A stretch of 64,000 nucleotides of DNA, from NCBI RefSeq assembly GCF_039526245.1, contig NZ_BAAAIV010000012.1, positions 62,001 through 126,000 on the forward strand. The letters run 5' to 3'. The DNA comes from Arthrobacter_H rhombi. Lineage in GTDB: Bacteria; Actinomycetota; Actinomycetes; Actinomycetales; Micrococcaceae. The notes beneath the pieces were generated by a model. It ran no database searches and had not been told where the DNA came from. It saw only the letters and a list, made by a program, of their open reading frames with translations. Positions 16,403-25,750 of the stretch are shown one piece after another (the stretch's first letter is position 1; every line of letters starts with the position of its first letter). The position numbers and the translations under genes are program-made.

Positions 16403-18184
16403 GTGGGCGATGCCCTTTTCAGCCTGGGCGAGTCCATGCCACCGGCATACCCGGAGCGCGCGGCGTGGGGTACTGCCCCGAAACTCCGCCAATGGCAGAC
16501 CGAGGCGCTGGATAAATACTTCACGGAAAAGCCGCGCGACTTCCTCGCCGTCGCCACCCCGGGAGCCGGCAAGACGACCTTCGCACTCCGCGTGGCGGCC
16601 ATGCTGGTCGAGGCCGGGACGATCAACCGGATCACCGTGGTGGCGCCGACCGAGCACCTGAAGAGCCAGTGGGCCGACGCCGCGGCGCGCATCGGGCTGT
16701 CGTTGGATCCGAACTTCAAGAATGCCGACGGCCGGCATGGAGCCGACTTCATCGGCGTGGTCGTCACCTACGCCCAGGTGGCCAGCAAGCCGTTGCTGCA
16801 CCGGGCCAAGACCGAGGCCGCCCGCACGTTGGTGATCCTCGATGAGATCCACCACGGCGGCGACGCACTGAGCTGGGGCGACGGCATCCGGGAGGCCTTT
16901 GAGCCGGCCACCCGCCGCCTGGCCCTGACCGGTACCCCGTTCCGCTCCGACACCGCGGCCATCCCGTTCGTGGACTATGTCGAGGACGCGGAGGGCATCC
17001 GCCGCTCCCAGGCCGACTACACCTACGGGTACGGTGACGCGCTGAAGGACCATGTGGTGCGCCCGGTGATCTTCATGGCCTATTCCGGCCAGATGCGCTG
17101 GCGCACCTCGGCCGGCGAGGAGATGGAAGCCCAGCTCGGCGAGGGATTCACCAAGGACATCACCGCCCACGCCTGGCGTACCGCGCTGAACCCCGAGGGC
17201 GAATGGATCCCCTCCGTGCTCGCCGCGGCCGACCGGCGCCTGACCGAGGTGCGCCGCACCATTCCTGACGCCGGCGGACTGGTCATCGCCACCGACCACT
17301 CCGATGCCAAGGCCTATGCTGCCCAGCTGAAACGGATCACGGGGGAGAAGGTCACCACGATCCTCTCCGACGATGCGGGGGCCTCGAAGAAGATCGAGGA
17401 TTTCTCCGAGGGCACCGACCGGTGGATGGTCGCCGTGCGCATGGTCTCCGAAGGAGTCGACGTGCCGCGCCTGGCGGTCGGGGTGTATGCCACCTCGACG
17501 TCCACCCCGCTGTTCTTCGCCCAGGCCGTGGGACGCTACGTCCGCTCACGCAAGCGCGGGGAGGTCGCCTCCATCTTCCTGCCCTCGGTGCCGATCCTCA
17601 TGGCGTTGGCCAACCAGATGGAGGTCGAACGCGACCATGCGCTGGACCGTCCGGACAAGCACGTGGAGGACCTGGACTTCATCCCCGAGGAAGACCTCAT
17701 GGAAGAGGCCAACCGCGAGGAGAAGGCCTCCGACGAGCTGTCCAAGCAGAAGTTCGAGGCCCTCGGCTCGCAGGCCTCCTTCGACCGTGTCTTGTACGAC
17801 GGCGGCGAGTTCGGCACGGGCGCGATGCTCGGCTCCGAGGACGAGCAGGATTTCCTCGGGATTCCCGGCCTGCTCGATGCCGACCAGGTCGGCGTGCTGC
17901 TGCGCCAACGCCAGCAGGAACAGGTCACCCGACGCAGCCGCAATTCAGGCGCCACACCACCGGCCGAGGAGCCGTCGGTCACCGACCACCGGCAGCTGAC
18001 CGAGCTGCGCAGCAAGCTCTCCAAGAACGTCTCCGCCTGGGCAGCCAGGACCGGTACGCCCCACGGAGTGGTGCACACCAAGCTGCGTGAGGTGTGTGGT
18101 GGCCCGGCCGTCGCCCAGGCCAACGCCGACCAGCTGAACAAGCGGCTGAGCAAGCTGCAGGACTGGTTCGTCGGCAAACGCTGA
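16403..18184 (+). CDS. DEAD/DEAH-box superfamily II helicase
   Basis: A 593-residue SF2 helicase/translocase. Motif I TPGAGKTTF near residues 54-62, motif II DEIHH near 144-148, motif III TGTPFRSDT near 174-182, and the C-terminal RecA domain with MVSEGVDVPRL and QAVGRYVRSRKRG (motif VI). After the helicase core there is an acidic linker and a C-terminal helical tail (LRSKLSKNVSAWAARTGTPHG) that I cannot assign. AGGAGG at 16391-16396 is correctly spaced for the GTG at 16403, better than for the TTG at 16397. The enzyme's substrate, RNA or DNA, is not evident. Confidence 0.9.
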   Translation: MGDALFSLGESMPPAYPERAAWGTAPKLRQWQTEALDKYFTEKPRDFLAVATPGAGKTTFALRVAAMLVEAGTINRITVVAPTEHLKSQWADAAARIGLSLDPNFKNADGRHGADFIGVVVTYAQVASKPLLHRAKTEAARTLVILDEIHHGGDALSWGDGIREAFEPATRRLALTGTPFRSDTAAIPFVDYVEDAEGIRRSQADYTYGYGDALKDHVVRPVIFMAYSGQMRWRTSAGEEMEAQLGEGFTKDITAHAWRTALNPEGEWIPSVLAAADRRLTEVRRTIPDAGGLVIATDHSDAKAYAAQLKRITGEKVTTILSDDAGASKKIEDFSEGTDRWMVAVRMVSEGVDVPRLAVGVYATSTSTPLFFAQAVGRYVRSRKRGEVASIFLPSVPILMALANQMEVERDHALDRPDKHVEDLDFIPEEDLMEEANREEKASDELSKQKFEALGSQASFDRVLYDGGEFGTGAMLGSEDEQDFLGIPGLLDADQVGVLLRQRQQEQVTRRSRNSGATPPAEEPSVTDHRQLTELRSKLSKNVSAWAARTGTPHGVVHTKLREVCGGPAVAQANADQLNKRLSKLQDWFVGKR

Positions 18185-18289
18185 GGTCTCGGCGGGATGG
18201 GCTTGCACCTGTGCTGCCGAGCCTGTTCGCAGTGTTCGCCCGACCTGGTGTGGGGGCGTCGACATGATCTTGGTGTGCTTCCCGCCAGA

Positions 18290-18305
18290 GGAATAACGTT
18301 GTTCC
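18290..18305. promoter_or_regulatory. LacI-type operator-like palindrome before the gntP gene
   Basis: GGAATAACGTTGTTCC is a 16-base palindrome with one mismatched pair and a central AACGTT, the symmetry of LacI-family sites. It ends one base before the ATG at 18307. Binding there would block initiation or elongation of the permease gene. No regulator gene is adjacent. Confidence 0.45.
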
Positions 18306-18306
18306 A

Positions 18307-19773
18307 ATGACCAGTTCGCCCGTTTATCTTCTCCTCGTCCTCGCATGTTCGATCGGCCTGCTGATCTTTCTGATCAATTGGCGCACGAAGCTCCATCCAT
18401 TCCTTGCGCTGGCGACGGTTTCCTTCCTCGCAGCGCTGGCAGCCGGTCAAGCTCTGCCCAAGATCCCCGAGGTGCTCATTGACGGAGCGGGCTCCACGCT
18501 GGGGGAGACAGGGCTCGTCGTTTTCTTGGGCGCCATGCTGGGCCGGCTGCTGGCGGAGTCGGGCGCGGTGAATAAGATTGCCGACCTGGTGATCAAGCAC
18601 AGCTCGCCACGGTCGGCCCCCTGGGTGATGACGGCCGTGGCCTTCCTCATCGGGATCCCCATGTTCTTCGAAGTCGGTCTCGTGGTGCTCATGCCCGTGA
18701 TCTACGCGGTTGCGTTGCGTCTCGACGTCGCCGCGGGCCGTCCAAAGACGTGGTATCTGCGGGTCCTCATACCGGCGATTGCCGCTTTGTCATGCCTGCA
18801 CGGCATGCTGCCGCCGCACCCCGGGCCGGTGATCGCCGTCAACGGACTCCACGCGAACATGGGACTGACCATCGGGTTGGGTTTGATCTGCGCAGTCCCG
18901 ACGGTGATTTTGGCGGGCCCTGTCTATGCGCGCTTCATTGCCCCGCGCATCTCGCTGGAACCCAGTGACGATCTCATCCACCAGTTCACCGGGACGACCG
19001 TTGAAGCAGCACAGTCGGAACACCAAGCAGCCAACACGACAGCACCGGTTGGCGGAGGGGTCGGTACGGCAACCACGCGCACGGCGCTGACGGAGGATAC
19101 GGGGCTACGCCCGGTTCCCACGTGGTTGGCCTTCCTCTGCGTTCTCGTCCCGGTCCTGCTCATGCTCTTCCAGACAGTGGTCGATCTGGCGGCACCCAAC
19201 TCGGTTCTCAAGGCACCGGCCGCATTATTCGGCAATCCGGTCATGGCCATGTTCGTTGGCGTGCTCTTCGCTGCGGTCGTGCTCAGCCTGGCCAGCGGCA
19301 TGTCTGGCCAGATGGCACGGAAGGCCATGGGGGCCTCCCTCGGATCGGTTGCCGGGATCGCCCTCATTATCGCTGGCGGGGGCATGTTCAACGAAGTGTT
19401 GAAGACCTCGGGTATTGGCGACGCGATTGTGGACATCACCTCCCAACTCCACATGAACTACATCCTGCTCGGGTGGCTTGTCGGACTGATCCTGTCGTTC
19501 TGCACCGGGTCCGCAACGGTGGGCATCGTTTCCGCCACGGGGATCCTCGCCCCGTTGGTGAGCGGAATGCCGGATCCCTACGTGTCCCTGGTGGTTATAG
19601 CCATCGGTTCCGGTTCCATCGGCCTGAACTGGGTCAACCATGCGGGATTCTGGTTCGTCAAGGAATCGTTCGGCATGACCCTCGGTCAGGCAACGAAGAC
19701 GCATATGACGGTGCAAACCCTCGTGTCGGTTTTCGGGCTCCTCTTCGCGCTGCTTCTCTCGCTGCTCTTTTAG
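18307..19773 (+). CDS. GntP family gluconate:proton symporter
   Basis: A 488-residue inner-membrane permease of the GntP family, which imports gluconate and related sugar acids. About 12-14 hydrophobic segments are visible; family features include GLVVFLGAMLGRLLAESGAVNKIAD near residues 68-92, HGMLPPHPGPV near 162-172, and IGSGSIGLNWVNHAGFWFVKE near the C-terminus. A hydrophilic loop near 225-265 is Thr/Ala-rich. No gluconate kinase or dehydrogenase gene is adjacent. Carrier of gluconate versus another aldonate is uncertain. Confidence 0.9.
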   Translation: MTSSPVYLLLVLACSIGLLIFLINWRTKLHPFLALATVSFLAALAAGQALPKIPEVLIDGAGSTLGETGLVVFLGAMLGRLLAESGAVNKIADLVIKHSSPRSAPWVMTAVAFLIGIPMFFEVGLVVLMPVIYAVALRLDVAAGRPKTWYLRVLIPAIAALSCLHGMLPPHPGPVIAVNGLHANMGLTIGLGLICAVPTVILAGPVYARFIAPRISLEPSDDLIHQFTGTTVEAAQSEHQAANTTAPVGGGVGTATTRTALTEDTGLRPVPTWLAFLCVLVPVLLMLFQTVVDLAAPNSVLKAPAALFGNPVMAMFVGVLFAAVVLSLASGMSGQMARKAMGASLGSVAGIALIIAGGGMFNEVLKTSGIGDAIVDITSQLHMNYILLGWLVGLILSFCTGSATVGIVSATGILAPLVSGMPDPYVSLVVIAIGSGSIGLNWVNHAGFWFVKESFGMTLGQATKTHMTVQTLVSVFGLLFALLLSLLF

Positions 19774-20077
19774 GAGCTGACAGCACCCGTGCATTGAACG
19801 GTCGGAAGCAGTGCCGCCGGAACAGGGGACCGGCGCGGATGCGATGGATGGCCTCATGAGGCCCCTGTCGGAGGTCATGATTCCGGATCGTCGAGGCCGA
19901 GGATCCGAGTGGGCCGTCCGATCACACCGGAGCGTTGGAAGTTGTTTTTCCAAGTCAAGAGACGTTCGCGAGCCTTATTGACACCGGGAATCTGTGGGCA
20001 GATACTGCAAAAGTGACCCGCCTCACCGGGTTGCTGGATGGCAAGCCATCCATTGTTCCCGACGAGAGAGGCCATCG
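19774..20077 (+). promoter_or_regulatory. gntP-APC permease spacer with promoter and inverted repeat
   Basis: This 304-base stretch has no gene. At 19978-20006 lies TTGACA, 17 bases, GATACT, a near-consensus sigma70-type promoter that would start the APC permease mRNA about 65 bases before its ATG. At 19935-19953 is an inverted repeat TTGGAA-7-TTCCAA, some 25 bases above the -35, a plausible activator or repressor site. I see no clear terminator for the upstream gene. Confidence 0.6.
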
Positions 20078-21745
20078 ATGTCCTCACACACTCCGCAGCC
20101 GACGAAAGTCAAGGTCGAATTCGACCGGGGCCTGAAACGCGATATCGGAAAGATCGGCCTGCTCTTCACCGGGGTGGGCTCGATCATTGGTTCCGGCTGG
20201 CTCTTCGGGGCATTCGAAGCGGCGTCCCTGGTGGGACCTGCCGCGATCATCTCCTGGATCCTCGGCGCGGTCATGATCATCATCGTGGCGCTGAACTACG
20301 CCGAGCTGGGCGTCATGTTCCCGGTGGCGGGCGGCGTCATCCGCTTTCCGCACTACGCCTTCGGTTCGTTTGCCAGCTATACGAGCGGGTGGATCACCTG
20401 GCTGTCGGTGGTGGCCACCGTGCCCATCGAGGTCCTGGCGACCGTGCAGTACGCCTCGAGCTACCTGCCCGGGCTGATGCACACCGTTGATGGCACCCTG
20501 GTGCTGACCGGGCGGGGCATCGCGGTCAGCGTCGTGCTCGTGGCCATCTTCTGCGTCATCAATATGTTCGGCGTGAAGTTCTTCGCCAAGTTCAACAACA
20601 TCCTGGTGTGGTGGAAGCTGCTGGTGATCGTCCTGGTCATCGTGGTGCTGGGGGTCCTGGCCTTCCACCCCGGCCATTTCCACGAAGCGCGGTTCGGCGG
20701 ATTCATGCCCGAGGGCGTGGGGCCGATCTTCGCGGCACTTCCCGCGGCAGGCATCGTCTTCTCCTATCTGGGTTTTCGCCAGGGCGTCGAATTCGCCGGT
20801 GAGACCACCAACCCGCAGAAGAACGTGCCCTTCGCGCTCATCGGCTCTGTGGTGATCACTGGCATCATCTACGTCCTGCTGCAGGTCGCCTTCATCGGCG
20901 CCGTGCCGGACAGCATGCTGACGAACGGCTGGTCGGGACTTTCATTCACCAACGACGCCGGACCGTGGGCGGAAATCGCCATTGTCCTGGGCGCGATGTG
21001 GCTCGGAATCATCCTCTACGTCGATGCCGTGATTTCGCCCGCCGACACGGGGCTGATCTACACGGCGCTGTCCCCGCGGCTGTCCTACTCGCAGGCACGG
21101 GTGGGGAATGCGCCGTCGGGATTGGCCAAGCTGAGCAAGCGGGGGGTTCCCTGGGTCGGCTTGATCGTCACGTTCGTCGTCGCCTGTTTCATGTTCCTCC
21201 CGTTCCCGTCCTGGGCACAGTTGGTCGGTTTCATCACCACCGGCACCGTGCTGTCCTTCGGCAGCGGCCCCGTCACCGTTGCGGCGCTGCGCCGGCAGCT
21301 GCCGGACCAGGAGCGCCCGTACCGGTTGCCCGGCGGTGACTTCTTCCCCCTGCTGGGCTTCCTGTGCGCGAACCTGATCGTCTACTGGACGGGTTGGGCC
21401 ACCAACTGGAAGCTGTTCCTGGCAGTGGCCGTCGGCTACATCGTGCTGGTGCTGCACTACATGTTCAGCGACCGCAGCAAGATCCCGCCCTTCCAGCTGA
21501 AGTCCGGTGGGTGGATGATCCTCTGGCTCGGCGCCCTGGGCGTGTTGAGCTACCTGGGCCATTATGGCGAGGGCGCGCTGGATATCCTCACGTTCGGTTG
21601 GGGTGAACTGGGCGCGGCTGTGGTGACGGTCGTCGTCTTCTACGTCGCCGTCTCCCAGCGGCTGCGGCCCCAGGACGTCGTCGACAACGTCGAGCGCACC
21701 CACATGGTCGATGTCGAAGACGAGGGGCTCGAAGCACAGGCCTAG
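20078..21745 (+). CDS. APC family amino acid permease
   Basis: A 555-residue amino acid/polyamine/organocation transporter with about 12 membrane helices. The first helix carries the substrate-site motif GVGSIIGSGWLFGAFEAA (about residues 26-43); the G-S-G-W-L-F form is that of the aspartate:proton symporter (YveA-like) branch, so acidic amino acid uptake is a reasonable guess. The acidic tail (VDVEDEGLEAQA) is cytoplasmic. The start ATG 20078 follows GAGAGAGG; codons upstream in this frame are not coding-like. A strong promoter lies about 70 bases upstream. Confidence 0.88.
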   Translation: MSSHTPQPTKVKVEFDRGLKRDIGKIGLLFTGVGSIIGSGWLFGAFEAASLVGPAAIISWILGAVMIIIVALNYAELGVMFPVAGGVIRFPHYAFGSFASYTSGWITWLSVVATVPIEVLATVQYASSYLPGLMHTVDGTLVLTGRGIAVSVVLVAIFCVINMFGVKFFAKFNNILVWWKLLVIVLVIVVLGVLAFHPGHFHEARFGGFMPEGVGPIFAALPAAGIVFSYLGFRQGVEFAGETTNPQKNVPFALIGSVVITGIIYVLLQVAFIGAVPDSMLTNGWSGLSFTNDAGPWAEIAIVLGAMWLGIILYVDAVISPADTGLIYTALSPRLSYSQARVGNAPSGLAKLSKRGVPWVGLIVTFVVACFMFLPFPSWAQLVGFITTGTVLSFGSGPVTVAALRRQLPDQERPYRLPGGDFFPLLGFLCANLIVYWTGWATNWKLFLAVAVGYIVLVLHYMFSDRSKIPPFQLKSGGWMILWLGALGVLSYLGHYGEGALDILTFGWGELGAAVVTVVVFYVAVSQRLRPQDVVDNVERTHMVDVEDEGLEAQA

Positions 21746-21774
21746 TAGACCGGTTACTTTGACCGATCGGTTCC

Positions 21775-21812
21775 AGGTGGCCACCAGCGCAACATGCTGC
21801 TGGTGGCCACCT
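21775..21812. terminator. bidirectional terminator after the APC permease
   Basis: Perfect 14-base arms AGGTGGCCACCAGC and GCTGGTGGCCACCT enclose a ten-base loop, between the convergent APC permease and DinB-family genes. Confidence 0.8.
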
Positions 21813-21897
21813 CTCGTGTCGCCGGTGTCTGCGGTCGGCCGGAATCCCGCGCAGCGAATACTCGTGCTCTCTGCAGGCCGAATCCGCCATATCCTGC

Positions 21898-22533
21898 TCA
21901 GCAGCGGGAACGCAGGATCTCCACCCCGGGCCCGCGGAGCTCCTCGAGGTAGGCAACGCGGCCGGCCATCACCATCACCAACGCCAGGGTCGGGCCGGTC
22001 GCCAAAGGTCCATTGCCTGCTGCGAACGGGCCATCTGACGCGCGCAGCGACAGGCCTGCTGCTCGGCTGCGGCTGGGAACAGTGAAGTTCCGGTGTGCGA
22101 AGAAGTCGGCGACCGGGGTCAACGCTTCGACTGCGGGGGTCCGCTTGATCCCGAGGGGGAAGCGGATGTCCTGCGCGTGGACCAGTACTTCACCCAGGTA
22201 GGCGGGAAGGTGGGAGGACGGTGCAACGCTGCTGGTGATGATGGCCCGGAACTTCTCCAGCGTTTCAGCGGGCGTGATGCCGCGGTATTCCTGCATGTGG
22301 CGCCGGTTGTGGACCTCAGGCCTGAACCGGGCGGCGAGCATGCTGCGCATCCACCGCCACTGGTTCAGGCTGGCAGCGGCGGTGAGATGGGCGAGGACCT
22401 CCTCGACGTTCCACCCGCCGCACAGCGTGTCGTGGAGCCATTGGTGGGGCATGGGGCCGGTGAGGTCCTCGGCCAGCGCCAGACGTTCGGCATGGGCGTG
22501 GACCCACAGCTGATCGTCGCGTGTTCCCGTCAT
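21898..22533 (-). CDS. mycothiol-dependent maleylpyruvate isomerase family protein (DinB fold)
   Basis: A 211-residue four-helix DinB-like protein of the mycothiol-dependent isomerase/transferase group. Features: WNVEEVLAHLTAAAS with a likely metal His near residue 50, and VHAQDIRFPLGIKR near 130-143 with the second His. The true substrate is unknown; many members are mycothiol S-transferases for xenobiotics. It overlaps the next DinB-type gene by four bases (ATGA), so the two are coupled. No gentisate pathway genes adjoin, which argues against a dedicated maleylpyruvate role. Confidence 0.82.
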   Translation of the reverse strand: MTGTRDDQLWVHAHAERLALAEDLTGPMPHQWLHDTLCGGWNVEEVLAHLTAAASLNQWRWMRSMLAARFRPEVHNRRHMQEYRGITPAETLEKFRAIITSSVAPSSHLPAYLGEVLVHAQDIRFPLGIKRTPAVEALTPVADFFAHRNFTVPSRSRAAGLSLRASDGPFAAGNGPLATGPTLALVMVMAGRVAYLEELRGPGVEILRSRC

Positions 22534-23108
22534 GGCCGGGTTGCCGTGTCGAGCGGCCGGCCCAGGAAGGCGACGAGGCGGTCGATGGCCGGCGCATCAT
22601 CGGCGACGGGTTGTGGCTCCTGGAACCGCTGCGCGCGGGGCCCGTCGCCGAGCTGGGTGCGGGCGAACTGCAATGCCGGCACGGCGACGTCATCGGGAAC
22701 CTCGAAGTGTTGGCCGGTGGCCTGGGCAAGATCCCATCCGTGGGCGAGGAGATCGTAGATCCTGATCTTCAGGCGCTCGGCCGCTGTGGCGTCTCCGAGC
22801 GGACCGGTGAAGACCCGTTCCAGGGCCCCTGGTTGCCCGAAGGCGGCCTCCAGAGCGGCAGCGGAAGCCAGATAGGCGCCGATCGGGTCGTCACCCAGGG
22901 GGTCCTGGCCCCGTGGCGGCGGGGCCTGTCCGGCGAGCAGGGCGACGAACACCAGGTTCAACCCGGTGAGGTGCCCGAGGATGTCCCGAACGTTCCACTC
23001 GGTGCACGGTGTGGGGCGGTCCCATTGGTCGGGGTGGATGCCGCGGACCACCGGTTCAACGGCTGAGTGCGCGCGAGTGAGGGGTTCGATCTGTGACGGT
23101 GTATTCAT
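22530..23108 (-). CDS. TIGR03086-type DinB/maleylpyruvate isomerase family protein
   Basis: A 192-residue paralogous DinB-fold protein. It has CTEWNVRDILGHLTGLNLVF (about residues 36-55, first metal His) and LLAHGWDLAQATGQHFEVPD (about 130-149, the H-x-W-D-L-A signature). It lies upstream of, and overlaps, the preceding DinB gene, suggesting a tandem pair that may act on related thiol-linked substrates. The catalytic function is not established from sequence. Confidence 0.82.
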   Translation of the reverse strand: MNTPSQIEPLTRAHSAVEPVVRGIHPDQWDRPTPCTEWNVRDILGHLTGLNLVFVALLAGQAPPPRGQDPLGDDPIGAYLASAAALEAAFGQPGALERVFTGPLGDATAAERLKIRIYDLLAHGWDLAQATGQHFEVPDDVAVPALQFARTQLGDGPRAQRFQEPQPVADDAPAIDRLVAFLGRPLDTATRP

Positions 23109-23220
23109 CGGGTCTCCGGAGAGTCAGGGCCGGGGCTCATGCCCTGGTGCGATCGAGGTGGACCTCTTGGAACCATCTTCATCGCTGCCCGGTGCCGCGT
23201 CCAGCGCAGGGGAGCGGACC

Positions 23221-23673
23221 TCAGGCCCGGGTGGGCTCCACGAGGTGGCCGTTACGGGTCTCGATGAGCCGTTGGAGATACCGGGCCAGGATCATCTTCT
23301 CCACGAGCCGGCCCACGGGCCCGAAGGGGGCGGTGAAGTCCACGTGGTCCGTCATCGTGGTCACGCCTGCCGCGGAGTCGAAGTCATGGACGTGACGGAA
23401 CGACGCGAACGGCCCCTTGACCTGTTCATCGACGAAGCGGTGGGGTGCATCCATCTGCGTGATCCGGCTGGTCATGCGCAGCGGTAGCCCAAAGTGCCAG
23501 GCCCGCCAGGTGACCTCTTGCCCGACCTGGATCAGACCGTGCGTCACCCCGGCAACTGCCCGTTCGCGGGAGTGGGCCAGTGATGCAGTGTGGGCATCGA
23601 TGTCGCGGGCCAGGTCGAAGAGCTCGTCGCGGGGCATGGTGCTGCGGGTGGTGCAGGTGAAGGAGGCGGCCAC
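23221..23673 (-). CDS. SRPBCC family protein
   Basis: A 150-residue START/Bet v1-like domain protein: the start SFTCTTRSTMPRDELFDLARDID, a central EVTWRAWHFGLPLRMTSRITQMDAP, then VDEQVKGPFASFRHVHDFDS and FTAPFGPVGRLVEKMILARYLQRLIETR, the usual SRPBCC order. The fold binds hydrophobic ligands, but no ligand can be named. The open frame extends further upstream into pncA; GTG 23673 is chosen because it lies eight bases after the pncA stop and gives a typical N-terminus. It is probably the last gene of the pncB-pncA unit. Confidence 0.8.
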   Translation of the reverse strand: MAASFTCTTRSTMPRDELFDLARDIDAHTASLAHSRERAVAGVTHGLIQVGQEVTWRAWHFGLPLRMTSRITQMDAPHRFVDEQVKGPFASFRHVHDFDSAAGVTTMTDHVDFTAPFGPVGRLVEKMILARYLQRLIETRNGHLVEPTRA

Positions 23674-23681
23674 GCGGCGCC

Positions 23682-24320
23682 CTACGCGTCCTCGTCGATG
23701 GTGATCCCGGCCCGGCGGAGCTCCTCGAGCACCGTGGGAACCGTGGCCCGGTGCACCGCCGCCGTCAGCCGGGGGAGCACCGTGGTGTCCAGGCGTGCCC
23801 GCACCGCATCCAGCGCGGTGGCCCGGACGCAGAAATCGGTGGCGATGCCGACGATGTCCACGGCGTGGATACGGCGCGTGTTCAGCCATTCGCCCAGGGA
23901 TTCACCCGAGGTGCCGTCCTGCGATTCGATGGCATCCGCCGTCGTTCCCGGGGCATCTGAAGCGGGGTCTGACAGCACCGCCTCGAAACCCGAGTAGGCG
24001 GCCTCGTAGCGTCCCTTGCGGAACGTGGCAGTGATGGCACCGGCCTTGAGGATGGGTGCCAGACCGGGGTGGAGTTCGGCGCCGTCGGTTCCCGCCACGC
24101 AGTGCACCGGCCAGGAATCAAGGTAATCGGGTTCGGTGGAGAAGTGCTCGCCGGGGTCGATGTGCCAGTCCTGGGTCGCGAGCACGGCTGCATATTTCCA
24201 GCCGTTGTCGCGCAGGTAGGCGGTGATGGCGGCCGCGGTTTCCGCACCTCCCGAGACGCCCAGAGAGCCGCCCTCGCAGAAGTCGTTCTGCACATCGACG
24301 ATGATCAGGGCGGTTTCCAT
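23682..24320 (-). CDS. pncA: nicotinamidase / isochorismatase family hydrolase
   Basis: Deamidates nicotinamide to nicotinate for NAD salvage. The 212-residue protein has the metal/active-site DVQNDFCEGGSLGVSGG near residues 9-25, DWHIDPGEHF near 53-62 with metal-binding D and H, and the nucleophile Cys in VDIVGIATDFCVRATALDA near 145-163. It follows pncB by 15 bases with an AGGAGG ribosome site, so both salvage steps are on one mRNA. Pairing with pncB makes the nicotinamidase call strong. Confidence 0.93.
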   Translation of the reverse strand: METALIIVDVQNDFCEGGSLGVSGGAETAAAITAYLRDNGWKYAAVLATQDWHIDPGEHFSTEPDYLDSWPVHCVAGTDGAELHPGLAPILKAGAITATFRKGRYEAAYSGFEAVLSDPASDAPGTTADAIESQDGTSGESLGEWLNTRRIHAVDIVGIATDFCVRATALDAVRARLDTTVLPRLTAAVHRATVPTVLEELRRAGITIDEDA

Positions 24321-24335
24321 AGGCTGCGTGTCCTC

Positions 24336-25649
24336 CTAGACGTGGTCCACGAATTCCGTGGGGATCACCGGCTCGCCACGCTGCAACCGCTTGGAGAGGC
24401 CCGGCATCTCCTTCACGCTATCGCGGTGGCGCTGCGTCGCACGCTCCAACCCCGCGTGTCCGGTGAATCCGGGCAACACCTCGCCGCCGGAGACGAAATC
24501 GACCAGCAGTTCGCGGTCGTTGCCGTCGGCGGCGGGGCGTTCGCCGATGCCGACGACCTCTGCTGTGGCCCGGCCCCGCTCGTTGAGCCGGCGCAGGGCG
24601 TACTTGCGCCCGCCGACGCTGACCTTGTTCTTCGCCGCCTTGGCCACATCGCGGAATTCGCCGTCGTCGCCCTCATGGGAGACCAGCTTGTAGACCATCG
24701 AGGCGGTCGGAGCACCGGAACCCGTGACCAGGGCGGTGCCCACGCCGTAGGAATCCACCGGGGCAGAGGCCAGCGCCGCAATGGCGTGCTCGTCCAGGTC
24801 GGAGGTGACCATGATGCGGGTGTTGTGGTTGCCCAGTTCGTCCAGCAGGCGCCGGACCCACCGGGCCTGGTCGATCAGGTCACCGGAGTCCAGCCGGACG
24901 GCACCCAACTCGGGGCCGGCCACCTCAACGGCGGTGCGCACCCCCTGCTCCACGTCGTAGGTGTCCACCAGCAAGGCGGTCCCGGTCCCCATGGAGGCCA
25001 CCTGGGCCTCGAAGGCCGCGCGTTCGGAGTCGTGCAGCAGGGTGAAGGAGTGGGCTGCGGTGCCGACGGTCTTCACCCCGTAGTGCAGCCCCGCCTCGAG
25101 GTTGGAGGTGCTTTGGAACCCGGCGATCACCGCGGCCCGGGCGGCGGCGACCGCCGAATGCTCCTGGGTGCGGCGTGAACCCATCTCGATGCAGGGGCGG
25201 CTGCCCGCTGCGGCGGTCATGCGCGAGGCCGCCGAGGCGATCGCCGAATCGTGGTTGAGCACCGAGAGGACATAGGTCTCCAGGATGCAGGCCTCGGCGA
25301 AGGTGGACTCCACCGTGAGGATGGGGGAGTTGGGGAAGTAGAGGTCGCCCTCGGCATACCCGCGGATGTCGCCGGAGAAGCGGTATCCGGCGAGGTACTC
25401 CAGCGTGGTGTCGTCCACGACGTTGCGGTCCGCGAGGAAGTCCAGCTGGTCGGTGCCGAACCGGAAGTGCTCCAGCCCCTCCAGGATGCGTCCGGTGCCG
25501 GCGACCACGCCGTAGCGGCGGCCGTCGGGCAGGCGGCGGGCAAAGGCCTCGAACACCGAGCGGCGGTGCGCGGCCCCCGAGTGCAGGGACGCCTGGAGCA
25601 TGGTCAGCTCGTAGTGGTCGGTAAAGAGCGAGGTCGGCTGCTGCCACAT
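24336..25649 (-). CDS. pncB: nicotinate phosphoribosyltransferase
   Basis: Makes nicotinate mononucleotide from nicotinate and PRPP, using ATP. The 437-residue protein has the N-terminal SLFTDHYELTMLQASL, the regulatory-His region STSNLEAGLHYGVKTVGTAAHSF near residues 180-203, and the phosphate-site segments AVRLDSGDLIDQARWVRR and IMVTSDLDEHAIAAL. It is divergent from clpS across 101 bases; the same pncB/clpS divergence is known in mycobacteria. A GGAG box lies before the ATG at 25649. Confidence 0.94.
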   Translation of the reverse strand: MWQQPTSLFTDHYELTMLQASLHSGAAHRRSVFEAFARRLPDGRRYGVVAGTGRILEGLEHFRFGTDQLDFLADRNVVDDTTLEYLAGYRFSGDIRGYAEGDLYFPNSPILTVESTFAEACILETYVLSVLNHDSAIASAASRMTAAAGSRPCIEMGSRRTQEHSAVAAARAAVIAGFQSTSNLEAGLHYGVKTVGTAAHSFTLLHDSERAAFEAQVASMGTGTALLVDTYDVEQGVRTAVEVAGPELGAVRLDSGDLIDQARWVRRLLDELGNHNTRIMVTSDLDEHAIAALASAPVDSYGVGTALVTGSGAPTASMVYKLVSHEGDDGEFRDVAKAAKNKVSVGGRKYALRRLNERGRATAEVVGIGERPAADGNDRELLVDFVSGGEVLPGFTGHAGLERATQRHRDSVKEMPGLSKRLQRGEPVIPTEFVDHV

Positions 25650-25750
25650 GGCTGGGGGGACTCCTCGGATTGATCGGGCGCGGACCGCCCGGCTGCGGCC
25701 CGCACCACACTCTATCCGCCGGGGCGTTCCCTGCGCCGTAGAATGAAGGC

